Source: Tipula vernalis (lineage: Eukaryota; Arthropoda; Insecta; Diptera; Tipulidae). Taken from it: a DNA stretch of 64,000 bases. Below are positions 57,706 to 64,000 of the stretch, piece by piece; within the stretch, counting starts at the first letter, position 1, and each line of letters starts with the position of its first letter. The translations under genes and the position numbers were made by a program. The notes under the pieces are model-generated. The model was not told where the DNA came from. It ran no database searches and was given only the letters and a program-made list of their open reading frames with translations. Where the stretch lies: contig OY282560.1 of assembly GCA_958295665.1 (NCBI GenBank), positions 94,278,311 to 94,342,310 on the forward strand. The letters run 5' to 3'.

Positions 57706-60700
57706 AGAAATAATCGAGCAATCAAAATGAAAATTGTCATAGCAAATACAGGTCCCGAAACCTATTGATAGAGGTATCAACCATCGTCATCGGACCATTT
57801 TAGATTTTTGCCGCCCAAAAACTTGTGGGCTATAGCACGGCTGATTTTCAATAAAATTGAATTTTCTAAGAAATGTTTAGAAATAATCGAGCAATCAAAA
57901 TGAAAATTGTCACAGCAATTACAGGTCCCGAAACCTATTGATAGAGGTATCAACCATCGTAATCGGACCATTTTAGATTTTTGCAGCCCAAAAACTTGTG
58001 GGCTATAGCACGGTTGATTTTCAATAAAATTGAATTTTCTAAGAAATGTTTAGAAATAATCGAGCAATCAAAATGAAAATTGTCACAGCAAATACAGGTC
58101 CTGAAACCTATTGATAGAGGTATCAACCATCGTAATCGGACCATTTTAGATTTTTGCCGCCCAAAAACTTGTGGGCTATAGCACAGTTGATTTTCAATAA
58201 AATTGAATTTTATAAGAAATGTTTAGAAATAATCAAGCAATCAAAATGAAAATTGTCACAGCAATTACAGGTACCGAAACCTATTGATAGAGGTATCAAC
58301 CATCGTAATCGGACCATTTTAGATTTTTGCCGCCCAAAAACTTGTGGGCTATAGCACAGTTGATTTTCAATAAAATTGAATTTTTTAAGAAATGTTTAGA
58401 AATAATCGAGCAATCAAAATAAAAATTGTCACAGCAATTACAGATACCGAAACCTATTGATAGAAGTATCAACCATCGTAATCGGACCATTTTAGATTTT
58501 TGCCGCCCAAAAACTTGTGGGCTATAGCACAGTTGATTTTCAATAAAATTGAATTTTATAAGAAATGTTTAGAAAGTATCGAGCAATCAAAATGAAAATT
58601 GTTACAGCAATTACAGGTACCGAAACCTATTGATAGAGGTACCAACCATCGTAATCGGACAATTTTAGGTTTTTGCCGCCCAAAACCTTGTGGGCTATAG
58701 CACAGTTGATTTTCAATAAAATTGAATTTTATAAGAAATGTTTAGAAATAATCGAGCAATCAAAATGAAAATTATCACAGCAATTACAGGTACCGAAACC
58801 TATTGATAGAGGTATCGACCATCGTAATCGGACCATTTTAGATTTTTCCCGCCCAAAAACTTGTGGGCTATAGCACAGTTGATTTTCAATAAAATTGAAT
58901 TTTATAAGAAATGTTTAGAAATAATCGAGCAATCAAAATAAAAATTGCCACAGCAATTACAGGTACCGAAACCTATTGATAGAGGTATCAACCATCGTAA
59001 TCGGACAATTTTAAATTTTTGCCGCCCAAAAACTTGTGGGCTATAGCACAGTTGATTTTCAATAAAATTGAATTTTCTAAGAAATGTTTAGAAATAATCG
59101 AGCAATCAAAATGAAAATTGCCACAGCAATTACAGGTCCCGAAACCTATTGATAGTGGTATCAACCATCGTAATCGAACAATTTTAAATTTTAGCCGCCC
59201 AAAAACTTGTGGGCTATAGCACAGTTGATTTTCAATAAAATTGAATTTTCTAAGAAATGTTTAGAAATAATCAAGCAATCTACGTGAAAATTGCCACAGC
59301 AATTACAGGTCCCGAAACCTATTGATAGAGGTATCAACCATCGTAATCGGACCATTTTAGATTTTTGCCGCCCAAAAACTTGTGGGCTATAGCACAGTTG
59401 ATTTTCAATAAAATTGAATTTTCTAAAAAATGTTTAGAAATAATCGAGCAATCAAAATGAAAATTGTCACAGCAATTACAGGTCCCGAAACCTATTGATA
59501 GAGGTATCAACCATCGTAATCGGACAATTTTAGATTTTTCACGCCCAAAAACTTGTGGGCTATAGCACAGTTGATTTTCAATAAAATTGAATTTTATAAG
59601 AAATGTTAAGAAATAATCGAGAAATCAAAATGAAAATTGCCACAGAAATTACAGGTACCGAAACATATTGATAGAGGTATCAACCATCGTAATCGGACAA
59701 TTTTAAATTTTTGCCGCCCAAAAACTTGTGGGCTATAGCACAGTTGATTTTCAATAAAATTGAATTTTCTAAGAAATGTTTAGAAATAATCGAGCAATCA
59801 AAATGAAAATTGTCACAGCAATTACAGGTCCCGAAACCTATTGATAGAGGTATCAACCATCGTAATCGGACCATTTTAGATTTTTCCCGCCCAAAAACTT
59901 GTGGGCTATAGCACAGTTGATTTTCAATAAAATTGAATTTTATAAGAAATGTTTAGAAATAATCGAGCAATCAAAATGAAAATTGCCACAGCAATTACAG
60001 GTACCGAAACCTATTGATAGAGGTATCAACCATCGTAATCGGATAATTTTAGATTTTTGCCGCCCAAAAACTTGTGGGCTATAGCACAGTTGATTTTCAA
60101 TAAAATTGAATTTTATAAGAAATGTTTAGAAATAATCGAGCAATCAAAATGAAAATTGTCACAGCAATTACAGGTACCGAAACCTATTGATAGAGGTACC
60201 AACCATCGTAATCGGACTATTTTTGATTTTTGCCGCCCAAAAACTTGTGGGCTATAGCACAGTTGATTTTCAATAAAATTGAATTTTATAAGAAATGTTT
60301 AGAAATAATCGAGCAATCAAAATGAAAATTGCCACAGCAATTACAGGTCCCGAAACCTATTGATAGAGGTATCAACCATCGTAATCGGACCATTTTAGAT
60401 TTTTGCCGCCCAAAAACTTGTGGGCTATAGCACAGTTGATTTTCAATAAAATTGAATTTTATAAGAAATGTTTAGAAATAATCGAGCAATCAAAATGAAA
60501 ATTGTCACAGCAATTACAGGTACCGAAACCTATTGATAGAGGTATCAACCATCGTAATCGGACAATTTAAAATTTTTGCCGCCCAAAAACTTGTGGGCTA
60601 TAGCACAGTTGATTTTCAATAAAATTGAATTTTCTAAAAAATGTTTAGAAATAATCGAGCAATCAAAATGAAAATTGTCACAGCAATTACAGGTCCCGAA

Positions 60701-62106
60701 ACCTATTGATAGAGGTATCAACCATCGTAATCGGACCATTTTAGATTTTTGCCGCCCAAAAACTTGTGGGCTATAGCACAGTTGATTTTCAATAAAATTG
60801 AATTTTATAAGAAATGTTTAGAAATAATCGAGCAATCAAAATGAAAATTGCCACAGCAATTACAGGTACCGAAACCTATTGATAGAGGTATCAACCATCG
60901 TAATCGGATAATTTTAGATTTTTGCCGCCCAAAAACTTGTGGGCTATAGCACAGTTGATTTTCACTAAAATTGAATTTTATAAGAAATGTTTAGAAATAA
61001 TCGAGCAATCAAAATGAAAATTGTCACAGCAATTACAGGTACCGAAACCTATTGATAGAAGTACCAACCATCGTAATCGGACAATTTTTGATTTTTGCCG
61101 CCCAAAAACTTGTGGGCTATAGCACAGTTGATTTTCAATAAAATTGAATTTTATAAGAAATGTTTAGAAATAATCGAGCAATCAAAATGAAAATTGTCAC
61201 AGCAAATACAGGTCCCGAAACCTTTTGATAGAGGTATCAACCATCGTAATCGGACCATTTTAGATTTTTCACGCCCAAAAACTTGTGGGCTATAGCACAG
61301 TAGATTTTCAATAAAATTGAATATTCTAAGAAATGTTTAGAAATAATCGAGCAATCAAAATGAAAATTGTCACAGCAATTACAGGTACCGAAACCTATTG
61401 ATAGAAGTACCAACCATCGTAATCGGACAATTTTTGATTTTTGCCGCCCAAAAACTTGTGGGCTATAGCACAGTTGATTTTCAATAAAATTGAATTTTAT
61501 AAGAAATGTTTAGAAATAATCGAGCAATCAAAATGAAAATTGTCACAGCAAATACAGGTCCCGAAACCTTTTGATAGAGGTATCAACCATCGTAATCGGA
61601 CCATTTTAGATTTTTCACGCCCAAAAACTTGTGGGCTATAGCACATTAGATTTTCAATAAAATTGAATATTCTAAGAAATGTTTAGAAATAATCGAGCAA
61701 TCAAAATGAAAATTGTCACAGCAATTACAGGTCCCGGAACCTATTGATAGAGGTATCAACCATCGTAATCGGACCATTTTAGATTTTTGCCGCCCAAAAA
61801 CTTGTGGGCTATAGCACAGTTGATTTTCAATAAAATTGAATTTTATAAGAAATGTTAAAAATAATCGAGCAATCAAAATAAAAATTGTCACAGCAAATAC
61901 AGGTCCCGAAACCTATTAATAGAGGTATCAACCATCGTAATCGGACCATTTTAGATTTTTGCCGCTCAAAAACTTGTGGGCTATAGCACAGTTAATTTTC
62001 CATAAAATTGAATTTTATAAGAAATGTTTAGAAATAATCGAGCAATCAAAATGAAAATTGTCACAGCAATTACAGGTCCCGAAACCTATTGATAGAGGTA
62101 TCAACC
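57706..62106 (+). repeat. higher-order block, copy 2 (offset 6556)
   Basis: Partner of 51150-55550. After about 62110 the match resumes with a different offset (5707 bp, to 56400 onward), so copy 2 lacks about 849 bp present in copy 1. Confidence 0.85.
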
Positions 62107-64000
62107 ATCGTAATCGGACAATTTTAGATTTTTGCCGCCCAAAAACTTGTGGGCTATAGCACAGTTAATTTTCAATAAAATTGAATTTTATAAGAAATGT
62201 TTAGAAATAATCGAGCAATCAAAATGAAAATTGTCACATCAATTACACGTCCCGAAACCTATTGATAGAGGTATCAACCATCGTAATCGGACCATTTTAG
62301 ATTTTTGCCGCCCAAAAACTTGTGGGCTATAGCACAGTTAATTTTCAATAAAATTGAATTTTCTAAGAAATGTTTAGAAATAATCAAGCAATCAAAATAA
62401 AAATTGTCACAGCAATTACAGGTCCCGAAACCTATTGATAGAGGTATCAACCATCGTAATCGGACAATTTTAGATTTTTGCCGCCCAAAAACTTGTGGGC
62501 TATAACACAGTAGATTTTCAATAAAATTGAATTTTATAAGAAATGTTTAGAAATAATCGAGCAATCAAAATGAAAATTGTCACAGCAAATACAGGTCCCG
62601 AAACCTATTGATAGAGGTATCAACCATCGTAATCGGACCATTTTAGATTTTTCACGCCCAAAAACTTGTGGGCTATAGCACAGTAGATTTTCAATAAAAT
62701 TGAATATTCTAAGAAATGTTTAGAAATAATCGAGCAATCAAAATGAAAATTGTCACAGCAATTACAGGTCCCGAAACCTATTGATAGAGGTATCAACCAT
62801 CGTAATCTGACAATTTTAGATTTTTGCCGCCCAAAAACTTGTGGGCTATAGCACAGTTGATTTTCAATAAAATTGAATTTTATAAGAAATGTTTAGAAAT
62901 AATCGAGCAATCAAAATGAAAATTGTCACAGCAAATACAGGTCCCGAAACCTATTGATAGAGGTATCAACCATCGTAATCGGACCATTTTAGATTTTTCA
63001 CGCCCAAAAACTTGTGGGCTATAGCACAGTAGATTTTCAATAAAATTGAATAGTCTAAGAAATGTTTAGAAATAATCGAGCAATCAAAATGAAAATTGTC
63101 ACAGCAATTACAGGTCCCGGAACCTATTGATAGAGGTATCAACCATCGTAATCTGACAATTTTAGATTTTTGCCGCCCAAAAACTTGTGGGCTATAGCAC
63201 AGTTGATTTTCAATAAAATTGAATTTTATAAGAAATGTTAAAAATATTCGAGCAATCAAAATAAAAATTGTCACAGCAAATACAGGTCCCGAAACCTATT
63301 AATAGAGGTATCAACCATCGTAATCGGACCATTTTAGATTTTTGCCGCTCAAAAACTTGTGGGCTATAGCACAGTTAATTTTCCATAAAATTGAATTTTA
63401 TAAGAAATGTTTAGAAATAATCGAGCAATCAAAATGAAAATTGTCACAGCAATTACACGTCCCGAAACCTATTGATAGAGGTATCAACCATCGTAATCGG
63501 ACCATTTTAGATTTTTGCCGCCCAAAAACTTGTGGGCTATAGCACAGTTAATTTTCCATAAAATTGAATTTTCTAAGAAATGTTTAGAAATAATCGAGCA
63601 ATCAAAATGAAAATTGTCACAGCAATTACAGGTCCCGAAACCTATTGATAGAGGTATCAACCATCGTAATCGGACCATTTTAGAATTTTCCCGCCCAAAA
63701 ATTTGTGGGCTATAGCACAGTTAATTTTCAATAAAATTGAATTTTCTAAGAAATGTTTAGAAATAATCGAGCAATCAAAATGAAAATTGTCACAGCAATT
63801 ACAGGTCCCGAAACCTATTGATAGAGGTATCAACCATCGTAATCGGACCATTTTAGATTTTTGCCGCCCAAAAACTTGTGGGCTATAGCACAGTTGATTT
63901 TCAATAAAATTGAATTTTCTAAGAAATGTTTAGAAATAATCGAGCAATCAAAATGAAAATTGTCACAGCAATTACAGGTCCCGAAACCTATTGATAGAGG

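Larger units (their letters stand above)
29192..64000 (+). repeat. satellite array B, 173-bp monomers, about 200 copies, open at the right edge
   Basis: Uninterrupted head-to-tail array in one orientation. The monomer includes GATAGAGGTATCAACC, CCGCCCAAAAACTTGTGGGC, AGTTGATTTTCAATAAAATT and AATCGAGCAATCAAAATGAA. Successive GATAGAGG starts at 29240, 29413, 29586 and 29758 show the 173-bp step (the last shortened by a 1-bp deletion). Monomers differ at a limited set of recurring positions (for example GGTCCCG/GGTACCG, TTGTCAC/TTGCCAC, TTCTAAG/TTATAAG). No other element interrupts the array. It continues beyond 64000, so its full size is unknown. A centromeric or pericentromeric role is inference only. 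Confidence 0.98.

Noticed and set aside
29768..63851. A recurring minus-strand open frame of about 64 codons (beginning MVRLRWLIPLSIGFG) in most satellite monomers
   Set aside because: The monomer is 173 bp, not a multiple of three, so the frame cannot continue through the array and each frame re-reads the next monomer out of phase. It is simply stop-poor repeat sequence, with variants introducing stops freely and no start context or codon conservation.
29192..64000. Regularly spaced repeat resembling a CRISPR array
   Set aside because: There are no unique spacers; the whole 173-bp unit is repeated, and the context is eukaryotic.

Overview
The window looks like repeat-dominated heterochromatin or pericentromeric DNA from an insect, most likely a fly. 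This is inferred from the element mix (Penelope-like, Tc1, mariner-like, an R1-clade LINE, a solo LTR), from spliceosomal introns in a transposon gene, from the high A+T content, and from two tandem satellite families. There is no sign of bacterial gene organisation. The species cannot be named from the sequence alone.

Layout. Positions 1-3540 are A+T-rich DNA with one possible terminal exon of a host gene (97-392, followed by a poly(A) signal). A compact inverted-repeat structure at 1155-1231 has the conserved core of a hammerhead ribozyme. From 3541 to 17097 the DNA is a nest of transposons. It holds a truncated Penelope-like element (PLE) on the minus strand; a 3.8-kb terminal-inverted-repeat (TIR) DNA transposon with an intron-containing, lightly broken transposase gene (tentatively Sola-like); and a mariner-family remnant. 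A second PLE copy has been split by a long-palindrome foldback element and by a young Tc1-family element. An R1-clade LINE with two overlapping ORFs follows, with disabling indels. PLE copy 1 preserves the empty site of the Tc1 insertion.

Positions 17145-20430 hold satellite array A (monomers of 172-175 bp, higher-order period about 1170 bp). It is bracketed by 70-bp inverted repeats that are 93% identical. Positions 20431-23220 carry a decayed mariner-family transposase and little else. Positions 23221-27173 are a second, 5'-truncated R1-clade LINE with a poly(A) tail and a 9-bp target-site duplication. It is interrupted by a 697-bp solo LTR with a clean 5-bp duplication. Positions 27183-29191 are a transition zone of decayed tandem repeats with a small reverse-transcriptase relic.

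From about 29192 to the end of the window runs satellite array B, about 34.8 kb or roughly 200 monomers of 173 bp. It is all in one orientation and has higher-order structure: exact multiples of 173 bp, shared 98-bp and 122-bp deletion monomers, and a duplicated block offset by 6556 bp. The array continues past the right edge.

Functionally, almost nothing here is an intact gene. The coding capacity is that of mobile elements (GIY-YIG endonuclease, DDE transposases, gag with zinc knuckles, APE endonuclease, reverse transcriptase), nearly all broken by stops, frameshifts or deletions. The most interesting items are the ribozyme candidate, the inverted-repeat-bounded satellite, the insertion history readable from empty sites and target duplications, and the homogenisation record in array B.
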